Assembly (NCBI GenBank): GCA_964449165.1
Contig: CAYVAT010000023.1
Location: forward strand, 1 to 51,762
Direction of reading: 5' to 3'
Source: CAYSCW01 sp964449165
GTDB lineage: Bacteria > Acidobacteriota > Aminicenantia > Aminicenantales > Aminicenantaceae
DNA: 51,762 nucleotides
Made by a program: the position numbers and the translations under genes. The notes beneath the pieces were generated by a model, which was given only the letters and a program-made list of their open reading frames with translations, had not been told where the DNA came from and made no database searches. This document shows, one piece after another, positions 17,098 through 25,052 of the stretch (positions are counted from its first letter, which is position 1; every line of letters starts with the position of its first letter).

Positions 17098-17910
17098 ATG
17101 AAATCGAAAAGGCAGCCTAAAGAGTGGCATGTCATAGTGGACAAAACTCCCTTGAAGGGTTCACTGAACATGGCCATAGATGAGTTTCTCTTTCAGTCCC
17201 TTGAGCCGGAACCCAAGACCTTTCTTCGTTTTTACACCTGGAGAAGGCCTACTGCCTCTCTTGGGTATTCCCAGAGAATTGACAGAATCGTGGATATCGA
17301 CTTCTGTCAGAAGAAGGGAATCGATATCGTCAGAAGGATTACCGGAGGAAAGCTTGTCCTCCATCACGAGGAAGTCACTTATTCCCTCTGTTCCTCTGAT
17401 ACAGAAATTTTCCCTCCCAATCTTGTCGATTCCTACAGCCTTGTTTCCAGGGCGTTGATGCACGGACTGAAAAGAATGGGGCTTGATCCTTCACTTGCTG
17501 ATGCCCCACCTGAGTTCTACACTCGAGGAAACCTGCCCTGCTTCTCCTATCCAGCGCGGAATGAGGTGGAAGTAATGGGGAAAAAGATTATCGGGAGTGC
17601 CCAAAAGCGTGTAGGCTCCAAGTTTCTGCAGCATGGTTCCATCCCTTTGGAAGATGAGGCAGAATTGCTGAAGTCTATTTCTTTCTTGAAAGAGGATGGA
17701 GAAGCTGTTCGCATGATCTCTCTTGGGAAGGCCCTGGGAAGGGAGGTTAGTTCCGGCTGGGTGGTCGATCATCTGAAGACTGGATTCTCTGAATATTTGG
17801 GGGTTTCTCTCAGACCAAAGGAATTCAACAAGAAAGAGATGAAGGCTATTCTCAAGATCCAGAAGGAGCGGTATGAAAACCGCGCTTGGACTTTTGGGAT
17901 CAACCGCTGA
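17098..17910 (+). CDS. Lipoate-protein ligase A / LipM-like octanoyltransferase family protein
   Basis: The biotin/lipoate-transferase fold is clear: WHVIVDKTPLKGSLNMAIDE (10-29), RFYTWRRPTASLGYSQ (44-59) and RRITGGKLVLHHEEVTYSL (79-97), matching the RRxTGGxxVxHxxxxTYS box. PCFSYPARNEVEVMGKKIIG (147-166) carries Cys148 at the position of the LipM nucleophile and the conserved Lys163, and LQHGSIPL follows. The Cys favours a LipM-type octanoyl transferase over a pure ATP-dependent ligase, but this is not decisive. It would modify lipoyl domains of 2-oxoacid dehydrogenases or GcvH. No lipoyl synthase is in the window. The ATG lies behind AGAGGTCAC. Confidence 0.85.
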   Translation: MKSKRQPKEWHVIVDKTPLKGSLNMAIDEFLFQSLEPEPKTFLRFYTWRRPTASLGYSQRIDRIVDIDFCQKKGIDIVRRITGGKLVLHHEEVTYSLCSSDTEIFPPNLVDSYSLVSRALMHGLKRMGLDPSLADAPPEFYTRGNLPCFSYPARNEVEVMGKKIIGSAQKRVGSKFLQHGSIPLEDEAELLKSISFLKEDGEAVRMISLGKALGREVSSGWVVDHLKTGFSEYLGVSLRPKEFNKKEMKAILKIQKERYENRAWTFGINR

Positions 17911-17976
17911 CCCCATACATAGCTTGACTTTTTTTAGTCTTAAATGATAGTATTTTCTCTACCAGGTAGGGATCCG

Positions 17977-18873
17977 ATGAACGAAATAGATGAGCTTTCC
18001 AAACTCGAAGTCAAAAAGCTGCCTGTGCTGCAGTCAATTCTTCTCGATGACTTGCACCAGAACGCGCTGAAGAACCTCTATCTTGAGATGGGCACTGGAC
18101 CTGTGCTCTATCTCCTTTCCCCTTCTTATTCTGTGGTGAATCCCACACCCAACGAGACGGTCAATGATTTTATCCAGAAGAATGAAATCCTTCTTAACTA
18201 TGTCAAGGAAAACATCATTCAGAACCTGGCCATATACTCTGTGCTTTTGGATGTCAACAGCTATTTTGTGGAGCAGAACAATTTTCTTGTTTTGGCGAGG
18301 CTAAGGGAGAGAGATTCAGGCGGCCGGCGGTATGAGATCAAGTTTTACACCCATTCTCCAAGAGAGTTGATGACCCATTACAATGACAAAATTTATATCG
18401 GAAGAGATTTTATCGACCTTTTCCATTTCAAGAGAAAATATTTAGGAGTGAAGGAAATCGTCAGTTCCCTGAAAGATCAGTATGAAGTTCTGCTGGATAA
18501 AGCTGAGGAGAAATTGAGTCACCCTCTGGCATACAAATCTTTTTTCCAAGAAATAAAGGAGTACGTGAATGAGCTGTACTCAGAAAGCATGGAAATCCTG
18601 CAGTCTCTTCCTCCCTATCTTGATTTCAAGGCACTCAGCGGTAAGGATTTGATCGATATTAATGCCCAATACCGGACCATCAACCATTATATGATCGAAC
18701 TCAACGATGAGGTGGCCGAGTTTGAAAATCTCTTACGCTTCAAGAAAGAGATTGATTTTGTTCGGTATGTGACCAAGTATAAGAAGGATTTGGCTAACAG
18801 CATTTCCTATTTTAACATTAAAATCAACGGCTATCTGAAAGAAAAGATTTACAACTCAAAAGCAAAGTCTTAG
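17977..18873 (+). CDS. Cytoplasmic helical protein of unknown function
   Basis: ATG 17977 is preferred because AGGTAGGGATCCG precedes it; an ATG 11 codons upstream lacks a ribosome site. The 298-aa product has no signal peptide or membrane segment. The first half is mixed alpha/beta (GTGPVLYLLSPSYSVV; LAIYSVLLDVNSYFVEQNN). The second half (about 150-290) is helical and heptad-like, rich in Glu, Lys and Leu. I recognise no family. It is convergent with the DUF4097 gene, only 14 bases apart, and 66 bases after the lipoyl transferase. Confidence 0.6.
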   Translation: MNEIDELSKLEVKKLPVLQSILLDDLHQNALKNLYLEMGTGPVLYLLSPSYSVVNPTPNETVNDFIQKNEILLNYVKENIIQNLAIYSVLLDVNSYFVEQNNFLVLARLRERDSGGRRYEIKFYTHSPRELMTHYNDKIYIGRDFIDLFHFKRKYLGVKEIVSSLKDQYEVLLDKAEEKLSHPLAYKSFFQEIKEYVNELYSESMEILQSLPPYLDFKALSGKDLIDINAQYRTINHYMIELNDEVAEFENLLRFKKEIDFVRYVTKYKKDLANSISYFNIKINGYLKEKIYNSKAKS

Positions 18874-18887
18874 CCTTTCCTCAATCT

Positions 18888-20210
18888 TCACAGATTATTC
18901 CCAGGCTTAGGATATCCTTCGATGGTGATCGTGCCGTAGTTGGTGGAAAGAAAGATGGATGGTCTCTCCGACTCTTTAGTAAAAGCCTTTATCGCAGTGA
19001 AGCCGTCCTCCTCGCGATAGCTTAGCTCCAAAGGAAGGTTCCAATGGATCTCTCCACCTTTTGAGCGAGCTTCAAATGGGTATTTTTCCTGAAGAGGCCA
19101 GTAGAATTTTATGTCAGAATACCTGCCTTCGACTTTGAGAGAATGAGTAAGAGGAGACGGTTTCAGGACAATATTGCCGTTGGAAAGATTAATTGTGGTT
19201 TCTCCCGAGAATTCAGCCAGCTCAATGTCTTTGTAAGAGGAAGAAATAAGAATTTTCTCTCCGACTATGGCCCTCCCTTGAATAAAAACATCCCTGCAGT
19301 CGATATTAAGGTCACCTTGAATGTTGTTCAGCCGGGCTCTCCCATATTTGTGAGTCAGATGCAGAGGGCCTCGGGCTCCATCCACTTCCACCCGGGATTG
19401 GTTCCCTGTGATTTTTGCCGGACCCACATCACTCAACACGATGTTTCTATATGAGGTCACTATGTTGACCTCTCCCTGGAGATTCTTCCCAAAGACAGCA
19501 CTCTGATAACCTTCGATTTCTACATTCTGTGAGACATTTTCCAAACGAATTTTTCCGTATCTGTGATCGACCTTTACTTTTCCCTCTATATCATAAAGAG
19601 TCACATCCGAATTCCGGCTTTCCACCTGACAGTTGGCTGATACATTTTCCACTTCTACATCTTCGTATCTGTTCTTGAGGGTCAATTCCCCATCTATGTC
19701 CATCGCTCTGATTTTTCCATTGCTGTTGATGATATCGGTATTTCCTACCTTGGAAGCTTTGACCAGTCCGTAGGAATTTTTAACGGTGATATCCGTACCC
19801 TTAGGGATGAAAACCTTGAAATGAGTTTCGAAGTGTTTTCTTTTGAGGTCGCTTCGGTTTGTTGTGAGAGTCAACTGGTTTTCATCCCTTTCCACGATCA
19901 TCTTGAGCTGGTCAGAAACTTTCTTGGCCTGTTCTTCATTCTTTCTCCAGATAATTTTCTGGAAATGTATGGTTATGTTTTCTTCCTCTGTTCCTTGGAT
20001 TTCGACATCACCATGAGAGTTGAGGATTTGGAGAACCGGGGGGAAGGGGGGATCGATGACCTGAGACTCCTGGAAGGTGAATTCATCGACATTAAAGAGA
20101 AAGTGACCATCGAAATCCCAGTCTATGTCGATCTTTCCCATCTGTGCGTGATAGAAGAATATGCCGGCCGCAATGATAAGGATAAGAAGAAGGATTTCTT
20201 TAGCTTTCAT
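18888..20210 (-). CDS. Membrane-anchored DUF4097-type beta-solenoid protein
   Basis: An N-terminal membrane anchor (about 4-20) leads to a long beta-rich region with repeating turns about 18-20 residues apart (NSHGDVEIQG, NSYGLVKASK, NSNGKIRAMD, NRYEDVEVEN, HRYGKIRLEN, NQSRVEVDG, SYKDIELAE, NGNIVLKP). This is the pattern of DUF4097/putative auto-transporter-adhesin head domains, which fold as right-handed solenoids. The product is 440 aa and probably faces the periplasm. AAGGGTAAAA precedes the ATG. The gene overlaps the 72-aa membrane protein upstream by 11 bases and is the last member of the ECF sigma operon. Confidence 0.78.
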   Translation of the reverse strand: MKAKEILLLILIIAAGIFFYHAQMGKIDIDWDFDGHFLFNVDEFTFQESQVIDPPFPPVLQILNSHGDVEIQGTEEENITIHFQKIIWRKNEEQAKKVSDQLKMIVERDENQLTLTTNRSDLKRKHFETHFKVFIPKGTDITVKNSYGLVKASKVGNTDIINSNGKIRAMDIDGELTLKNRYEDVEVENVSANCQVESRNSDVTLYDIEGKVKVDHRYGKIRLENVSQNVEIEGYQSAVFGKNLQGEVNIVTSYRNIVLSDVGPAKITGNQSRVEVDGARGPLHLTHKYGRARLNNIQGDLNIDCRDVFIQGRAIVGEKILISSSYKDIELAEFSGETTINLSNGNIVLKPSPLTHSLKVEGRYSDIKFYWPLQEKYPFEARSKGGEIHWNLPLELSYREEDGFTAIKAFTKESERPSIFLSTNYGTITIEGYPKPGNNL

Positions 20211-20418
20211 TTTTACCCTTCATGCTTTCGGATTCTTCTTTATGTTCCGTGATTCCGAAATAGAGTTTCCAGAGTCCCCACACGATGAGAACCAGCGGCC
20301 AGAGACGAGCGACAGAATCCCATACGGATATTTCCAAGTTATGGAGAAAAATGACCAGTCCTATGATGATGAGGACGATTCCCCAGGCCAGAGCATCTCT
20401 CCGTCTGTTTTTCGCCAT
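20200..20418 (-). CDS. Small two-helix membrane protein, LiaF/DUF5668-like
   Basis: The 72-aa product starts with a basic MAKNRRRDA segment. It then has two hydrophobic helices (about 10-26 and 36-55) joined by HNLEISVWDSVARLWP, the typical helix-turn of DUF5668/LiaI-LiaF-like transmembrane units. The tail is charged. Such proteins accompany envelope-stress regulators and DUF4097 proteins. It overlaps the DUF4097 gene and follows the TM2-like gene by 11 bases. Confidence 0.72.
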   Translation of the reverse strand: MAKNRRRDALAWGIVLIIIGLVIFLHNLEISVWDSVARLWPLVLIVWGLWKLYFGITEHKEESESMKGKNES

Positions 20419-20429
20419 TTTTTCCTCCT

Positions 20430-20927
20430 CTAGCTCTCCGTGCTGTGGTTTTTCCTGGAAGCATAGTCCACAACCAGCTTTATCCCGATGATGATTACAG
20501 CCACAGGCCAGAATTTGAAGATGGTGCTGTAATCCATGATATCAAAATTGGCCAGAAGGAAAATCACACCCAGGGCCACGAGAATGATTCCCCAGAAAAT
20601 GGAACCGGTTTTTACAAAATCAGGAAGCTCTTCCACCTCCACGGCTTCTTCTTCTTTTTTGAGGGCTCTGCGGTTGATATTGTTAGCCGTTTGGATAGCA
20701 TCGAAAATCTGGTAGATGATGAACCCTGCAAGCGTAAGGCCCCAGAAAGGTTGTCCTTGTCCAGTGGTTTGAATGGTTACCAATCCAGCAAACACAAAGA
20801 AGAAAATGATCGCTTTGCGAATCTGGTTGTTATAGAGAGCGCCTATTCCCATGGGAAAAAAGAAAGTGAGAACTCCTGCAAGGGCAGGGGATTTAGGTGG
20901 CTTTTTAACCACAACTTTTTCTTCCAT
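20430..20927 (-). CDS. TM2/LiaF-like multi-span membrane protein
   Basis: The N-terminal half (about 12-70) reads SPALAGVLTFFFPMGIGALYNN, then IRKAIIFFFVFAG, as in TM2-type or related small membrane modules. An acidic linker (about 90-105) follows. The C-terminal half (about 108-155) repeats the helix-turn unit of DUF5668 (GIILVALGVIFLLANFDIMDYSTIFKFWP). Four membrane segments are predicted. The product is 165 aa and lies between the anti-sigma gene and the smaller DUF5668-like gene; a role in envelope stress sensing or response is an inference from that position. Confidence 0.72.
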   Translation of the reverse strand: MEEKVVVKKPPKSPALAGVLTFFFPMGIGALYNNQIRKAIIFFFVFAGLVTIQTTGQGQPFWGLTLAGFIIYQIFDAIQTANNINRRALKKEEEAVEVEELPDFVKTGSIFWGIILVALGVIFLLANFDIMDYSTIFKFWPVAVIIIGIKLVVDYASRKNHSTES

Positions 20928-20950
20928 TTTTACCTCCGTCTTTATCTCGT

Positions 20951-21448
20951 TTAATCCTCGTTTCCTCCAAAGGGATTTATTTTTTTAAGGGAAACGAGGA
21001 CATTATCCTTGTAAGCTCCTAAATTATCGGTGAAAGATTCAGCCTTGGCATACAACTTCTCGATTTTGCTGTAGCCAAGATGAACCTGGCGATTCACTGA
21101 GTTATTGATGTTCTCTCTATTCGGGTTGAAAAGATAAAAGGATATCACCATCAGCAGTATGGTCGCTGCAGCCAGGATGGGCTGAAGGGTAGGTTGAAGG
21201 AAGAAATCCAAGTTAATTCGGAATCTTCTTTTCTTCTCGGGGATAGTATAGAGGCGATCGAGCAAGCCATCGCTCAGCTCGAGTTCAGGAAAGCCAGCCA
21301 GTGATACCCTTGTTTTCTTCATAAATGACAGCAGAACAGCGCAGCTCTGGCATGTCCGTAGGTGGGACTCCACGGCTCTTCGCTCCTCAGGATCGAGCTC
21401 ATCCTCCAGATAAGGAGACAAAAGTTCTTCTATTCTTTCACATTTCAT
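20951..21448 (-). CDS. Zinc-finger anti-sigma factor (ZAS type), membrane-anchored
   Basis: The N-terminal domain has MKCERIEELLSPYLEDELDP followed by HLRTCQSC, giving the Hx3Cx2C zinc-binding signature (His29, Cys33, Cys36; Cys3 is a possible fourth ligand). A linker leads to one membrane helix (about 88-107) and a short periplasmic tail (about 58 residues). It should bind and hold the ECF sigma factor encoded just upstream. Its start codon overlaps the sigma stop (ATGA type), so the two are translationally coupled. Confidence 0.88.
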   Translation of the reverse strand: MKCERIEELLSPYLEDELDPEERRAVESHLRTCQSCAVLLSFMKKTRVSLAGFPELELSDGLLDRLYTIPEKKRRFRINLDFFLQPTLQPILAAATILLMVISFYLFNPNRENINNSVNRQVHLGYSKIEKLYAKAESFTDNLGAYKDNVLVSLKKINPFGGNED

Positions 21449-21993
21449 TTTTCTTTCTCCTCTTTGAGGATTTTCGCCAGTTGCAGCCTTCCCCTGTTAA
21501 CCCGGGATTTCACCGTGCCCAGAGGAAGACTCATGATTTCTGCGATTTCTTCGTAAGATTTCCCTTGGATATCTCTGAGGATCACAGTCATGCGCACCTC
21601 TGAAGAAAGTTTGCGAAGGCCTTCCCAGATCATCTTTTTGCTTTCCTCTCTTATGGCCCCTTCTTCAGGCCTGTCAGATGCTTCTGCGGAAAGATAGTGC
21701 TCGTTGAATTCATCTCTGGATTTCTTTTCCCATTTTGTTTTTCGGTACTGGTCGATGAGATGATTCTTGGTAAGGGTAAGCAGCCATGCGCTGAAATTTT
21801 TATCAAAATCATATTTTTCAAGAGAATTGTATAGCTTCATGAAGATCTCCTGAGTCATGTCTTCTGCTTCTTCATAAGCTCCAGTGAACTGGTAAGCCAT
21901 GTTGAATATCCTTTTGGAATAAGCATTGACTAACATATGCCAGGCTCCTTTATGGCCTTCTATGCACTCCTTGACGACTGTTTTGATCTGCAC
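21445..21993 (-). CDS. ECF-type RNA polymerase sigma factor
   Basis: Region 2 reads YSKRIFNMAYQFTGAYEEAE with DMTQEIFMKLY (about 24-56). Region 4 carries VRMTVILRDIQGKSYEEIAE, then LPLGTVKSRVNRGR (about 134-171), the DNA-binding helix-turn-helix. The 182-aa length is standard. The start is GTG 21993. It heads the operon sigma, anti-sigma, TM2-like, DUF5668-like, DUF4097. A match to the general ECF consensus lies directly upstream (22007-22035), suggesting autoregulation. Confidence 0.92.
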   Translation of the reverse strand: MQIKTVVKECIEGHKGAWHMLVNAYSKRIFNMAYQFTGAYEEAEDMTQEIFMKLYNSLEKYDFDKNFSAWLLTLTKNHLIDQYRKTKWEKKSRDEFNEHYLSAEASDRPEEGAIREESKKMIWEGLRKLSSEVRMTVILRDIQGKSYEEIAEIMSLPLGTVKSRVNRGRLQLAKILKEEKEK

Positions 21994-22006
21994 TCAACTC
22001 ACCTTG

Positions 22007-22035
22007 GTAGACGAGATTTCTGAGAAAAAAGTTCC
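22007..22035 (-). promoter_or_regulatory. ECF-type promoter of the sigma/anti-sigma/DUF4097 operon
   Basis: On the minus strand GGAACTT (22035-22029) is followed by 16 bases and GTCTAC (22012-22007). This is the classical RpoE-like GGAACTT/GTCTRA layout. The predicted start is near 22000, so the leader before GTG 21993 is very short. Either the transcript is nearly leaderless or the true translation start is slightly downstream. Confidence 0.55.
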
Positions 22036-22124
22036 CTCAAATCGCTCCAATCTTAATCCATTCTATTGGGAGGAAAGTACTCTGTCAATTTCTTTCGGAA
22101 GCACTTCCATTTCTCCCAAACTTC

Positions 22125-22153
22125 TTGACTCGGAAAAGGATATATGACATTAT
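22125..22153 (+). promoter_or_regulatory. Sigma-70-type promoter candidate for the HMG-CoA synthase operon
   Basis: TTGACT (22125-22130), a 17-base spacer and CATTAT (22148-22153) fit the housekeeping pattern with four of six -10 matches. The leader to ATG 22240 would be about 80 bases. Confidence 0.45.
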
Positions 22154-22163
22154 ATTTTGTCAT
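22144..22163. promoter_or_regulatory. Inverted-repeat operator candidate overlapping the -10 region
   Basis: ATGACATTATATTTTGTCAT has ATGACA/TGTCAT arms around an 8-base AT-rich centre. It covers the predicted -10 box of the HMG-CoA synthase operon, the position expected for a repressor site. The regulator is not identifiable in the window. Confidence 0.45.
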
Positions 22164-22239
22164 TTTAGATCTAATTCATTTTTATATCTCATCTATGTCA
22201 GGCTACAATCTTTCACCCACCAGAGAAGGGAGGCTCTAA

Positions 22240-23286
22240 ATGGACGGTATTGTCGGCTACGGGGCGTACATTCCGCGGAACAGAATTAAGGTGGAAGAAA
22301 TCGCAAAAGTCTGGGGGGCAGATGCTCCCAGTTACAAGAGAGGGTTGATGCTGGAGGAAAAATCAGTTCCTTCTCCAGATCAAGATACCATCACCATGTC
22401 CGTGGAAGCATCTAAATACGCCTTAAAAAGAGCAGGTATCGATCCTTTTGAGATCGGTGCTGTCTATGTTGGCTCGGAATCCCATCCCTATGCTGTCAAA
22501 CCCAGCGGTACGGTTTTAGCCGAAGCCATCGGCGCAACGCCTGAGGTTCACAGCGCTGATTTTGAATTTGCCTGTAAAGCAGGTACAGAAGGGATGTATG
22601 TTGCCTTAGGTTTGGTTAGAGCTGGAGAAATAAAATACGGGTTAGCTGTAGGTGCGGATACTTCGCAGGGAGCACCTGGTGATGCTCTGGAATATTCAGC
22701 AGCAGCAGGAGCAGCCGCTTTCGTTTTAGGTAAAGAAAAGGTCGTGGCCAAAGCTCTGGAGACCTACTCTTACATGACGGACACTCCTGATTTTTGGCGG
22801 CGGGAATATCAGTATTATCCTCAGCATGGTGGACGATTTACCGGTGAGCCTGCCTATTTCAAGCATGTAATGGGAGCAGCTCAAGGAATCATGAAGAAAG
22901 CCGGGGTCCAGCCATCGGACCTGGATTATGTCATCTTCCATCAGCCCAACGGAAAATTCCCTTTAAGGGTGGGGAAAATGCTGGGATTTGAGAAGCCCCA
23001 GATTGAACCGGGCTGGCTGGTTAACAGGTTGGGAAACACTTATTCAGGGTCTTCTCCGCTCGGTCTGACAGCCACTTTTGATATTTCCAAGCCCGGTGAT
23101 AAGATTCTCATCGTTTCCTACGGCTCAGGAGCGGGAAGCGATGCCTTTATCTTCGAGGTCACGGAAAGGATCGATGAAGTGAGAGACGTAGCTCCAAAAA
23201 CAAGGGATCTTCTGGACAATAACAAGAAGTACATCGAATACGGTGTCTATGCCAAGTTCCGGCAGAAGATCAAAATGGCAGAATAG
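22240..23286 (+). CDS. Hydroxymethylglutaryl-CoA synthase, archaeal type
   Basis: It condenses acetyl-CoA with acetoacetyl-CoA to HMG-CoA. The sequence follows the archaeal (about 350 aa) form: GIVGYGAYIPRNRIK start, Glu80 in VGSESHPYAVKP, the acylated Cys112 in FEFACKAGTEG, and His234 in VIFHQPNGKFP. The Glu/Cys/His set matches the known active site. GNTYSGSSPLGL and SYGSGAGSDAF are also typical. A ribosome site GAGAAGGGAGG precedes the ATG. The thiolase gene starts 9 bases downstream and a DUF35 gene follows. The same trio forms a channelled complex in archaea (established knowledge), so a complex is likely here. Confidence 0.9.
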   Translation: MDGIVGYGAYIPRNRIKVEEIAKVWGADAPSYKRGLMLEEKSVPSPDQDTITMSVEASKYALKRAGIDPFEIGAVYVGSESHPYAVKPSGTVLAEAIGATPEVHSADFEFACKAGTEGMYVALGLVRAGEIKYGLAVGADTSQGAPGDALEYSAAAGAAAFVLGKEKVVAKALETYSYMTDTPDFWRREYQYYPQHGGRFTGEPAYFKHVMGAAQGIMKKAGVQPSDLDYVIFHQPNGKFPLRVGKMLGFEKPQIEPGWLVNRLGNTYSGSSPLGLTATFDISKPGDKILIVSYGSGAGSDAFIFEVTERIDEVRDVAPKTRDLLDNNKKYIEYGVYAKFRQKIKMAE

Positions 23287-23295
23287 GAGAAAAAG

Positions 23296-24450
23296 ATGAG
23301 AGATGTAGCTGTTATCGGTATGGGAATGACAAAGTGGGGAGAGCTCTGGGAGAAATCATTAAGGACAATTTTCGTAGAGACGGCTCTCTTGGCTCTGGAT
23401 GATGCTGGCGTGGACCGGCTCGACTCCATGTATGTGGGCTCCATGTCTTCTGGTGTGTTTGTGGGCCAGGAGCACATTGCATCCATGCTGGCTGATTACC
23501 TGGGTCAAAATCCCATTCCTTCAACTAGGGTGGAAACCGCTTGCGCCTCTGGCGGTCTGGCCCTTAGGCTCGGCTGGATGGAAGTGGCATCCGGGATAAG
23601 CGATGTCGTTCTCGTCGGAGGCGTCGAGAAAATGACTGATGTCAGCGGTTATGAGGCAACCTATGCCTTGGGTACTGCTGCTGACCAGGAGTATGAAGGC
23701 TACCATGGAATCACTTTCCCCGGCCTGTATGCTTTGATCGCCAGAGCGCACATGGAAAAATACGGTACCACCAGGGAACAGCTGGCAATGGTCGCTGTCA
23801 AGAATCATCACAACGGTTCCATGAATCCTCTGGCCCAGTTCCCCTTTAAAATCACTGTGGAAGCCGTGCTGAATTCGGTCATGATTGCTGATCCTTTAAG
23901 AATCCTGGACTGCTCTCCAATAACGGATGGAGCGGCGGCTGCCATTATCTGCCCTGTGGAGATGGCCAAAAAGATGGGGAAACCCGTCATAAAAATCATC
24001 GGGACAGGCCATGCCACAGATTCGATTGCTCTGAGTTCCAGGAAGGATATCACTTGGCTCGAAGCCACTTATCAGGCTGCCAAGCAGGCCTATGCCATGG
24101 CGAACAAGAAGCCTGAGGATATTGATTTTATCGAGGTTCATGACTGCTTCACCATCGCTGAAATCTGTGTTCTGGAAGCCCTGGGGATCATGGAGAAGGG
24201 GAAGGGCGGAATGGCTGCAGAGAAGGGGATAACCTCTCTGGAAGGGAAGATTCCTGTCAACACAAGCGGCGGCCTGAAAGCTAAGGGCCATCCAGTGGGA
24301 GCCACAGGTGTGGCTCAGGTTGTGGAGGTCGTCAAGCAGCTGCGAGGAGAGGCGGGAGAGAGACAGGTCAAGGGAGCCAGGATAGGAATGACTCAGAACA
24401 TGGGCGGAAGCGGAGGAAGCACAGTGGTCCATATATTTGAGAGAGAATAG
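23296..24450 (+). CDS. Archaeal/SCP2-type acetoacetyl-CoA thiolase
   Basis: The 384-aa product has the SCP2-like thiolase layout: nucleophile Cys83 in VETACASGGLAL, His282 in IEVHDCFTIAE and His332 in GGLKAKGHPVGATG. SPITDGAAAAI occurs in the middle. It lacks the classical C-terminal CxG cysteine context of bacterial AtoB. The partner position, between HMG-CoA synthase and a DUF35 protein, points to acetoacetyl-CoA synthesis for HMG-CoA formation. AGGAGAAAAAG precedes the ATG. A long open frame on the opposite strand is a shadow of this gene. Confidence 0.88.
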   Translation: MRDVAVIGMGMTKWGELWEKSLRTIFVETALLALDDAGVDRLDSMYVGSMSSGVFVGQEHIASMLADYLGQNPIPSTRVETACASGGLALRLGWMEVASGISDVVLVGGVEKMTDVSGYEATYALGTAADQEYEGYHGITFPGLYALIARAHMEKYGTTREQLAMVAVKNHHNGSMNPLAQFPFKITVEAVLNSVMIADPLRILDCSPITDGAAAAIICPVEMAKKMGKPVIKIIGTGHATDSIALSSRKDITWLEATYQAAKQAYAMANKKPEDIDFIEVHDCFTIAEICVLEALGIMEKGKGGMAAEKGITSLEGKIPVNTSGGLKAKGHPVGATGVAQVVEVVKQLRGEAGERQVKGARIGMTQNMGGSGGSTVVHIFERE

Positions 24451-24459
24451 GAGGGAAAG

Positions 24460-24852
24460 ATGTCGACTCCATCGAGATATTGGAGAGAAATTCCCCAACG
24501 CTATCGGCTTGAAGCCAATAAATGCGAGACTTGTGATATCAAATTTTTCCCGCCCAGGCTGCTCTGTCCTCAATGTAAGAAAAGAGATTTGGTGTCCGCT
24601 AAATTGGCTGAGAGGGGAAAGATTCTTACCTATACGATTATCCGTGTTCCTCCCCACCAGTTTGCTGATCAGGCTCCCTATGCGGTGGGAGTGGTTGAAC
24701 TCGACGACGGAGTGATGCTCACTGCTCAGATCGTGGATTGTGATTTTGAGGAGTTGAAGGTGGGGAAAAGAGTCAGGATTGAATTCCGAAAGATTTTTCA
24801 GGAGGGAGAGTCGGGGATCCTCTGTTATGGATACAAGTTTGTCCCTGAATGA
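24460..24852 (+). CDS. DUF35 Zn-ribbon/OB-fold protein, thiolase-HMGCS bridging subunit
   Basis: A zinc ribbon is visible at the N-terminus: Cys22 and Cys25 (KCETCD), then Cys36 and Cys39 (LLCPQCK). An OB-fold follows (about 50-125: GKILTYTIIRVPP, YAVGVVELDDGVMLTAQI). In the archaeal complex this protein links thiolase and HMG-CoA synthase and helps CoA binding; the same role is inferred here from gene order. AGGAGGGAAAG precedes the ATG, 9 bases after the thiolase stop. Confidence 0.88.
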   Translation: MSTPSRYWREIPQRYRLEANKCETCDIKFFPPRLLCPQCKKRDLVSAKLAERGKILTYTIIRVPPHQFADQAPYAVGVVELDDGVMLTAQIVDCDFEELKVGKRVRIEFRKIFQEGESGILCYGYKFVPE

Positions 24853-25052
24853 TCCATAAAGCAGGATAATAGATGCAGGGAACGATCCACAAAAAGAGGG
24901 ACAATTCTCACACACAATAGATTTGAGCGCTCTAGGGCCTGTTTCCTGAACTGCCCTGATTCTTGAAATACAAAGAAAAAAAAGCCTAAATGGGCTAAAA
25001 TATGACTCTGAGTTAGATTATTGTTGATATAAAAAATTTTGAGGTAAGAACC

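Noticed and set aside
23896..24915. 339-codon open frame on the minus strand
   Set aside because: It lies opposite the thiolase and DUF35 genes, which have full motifs; its sequence is low-complexity Ser/Leu/His-rich and shows no domain.
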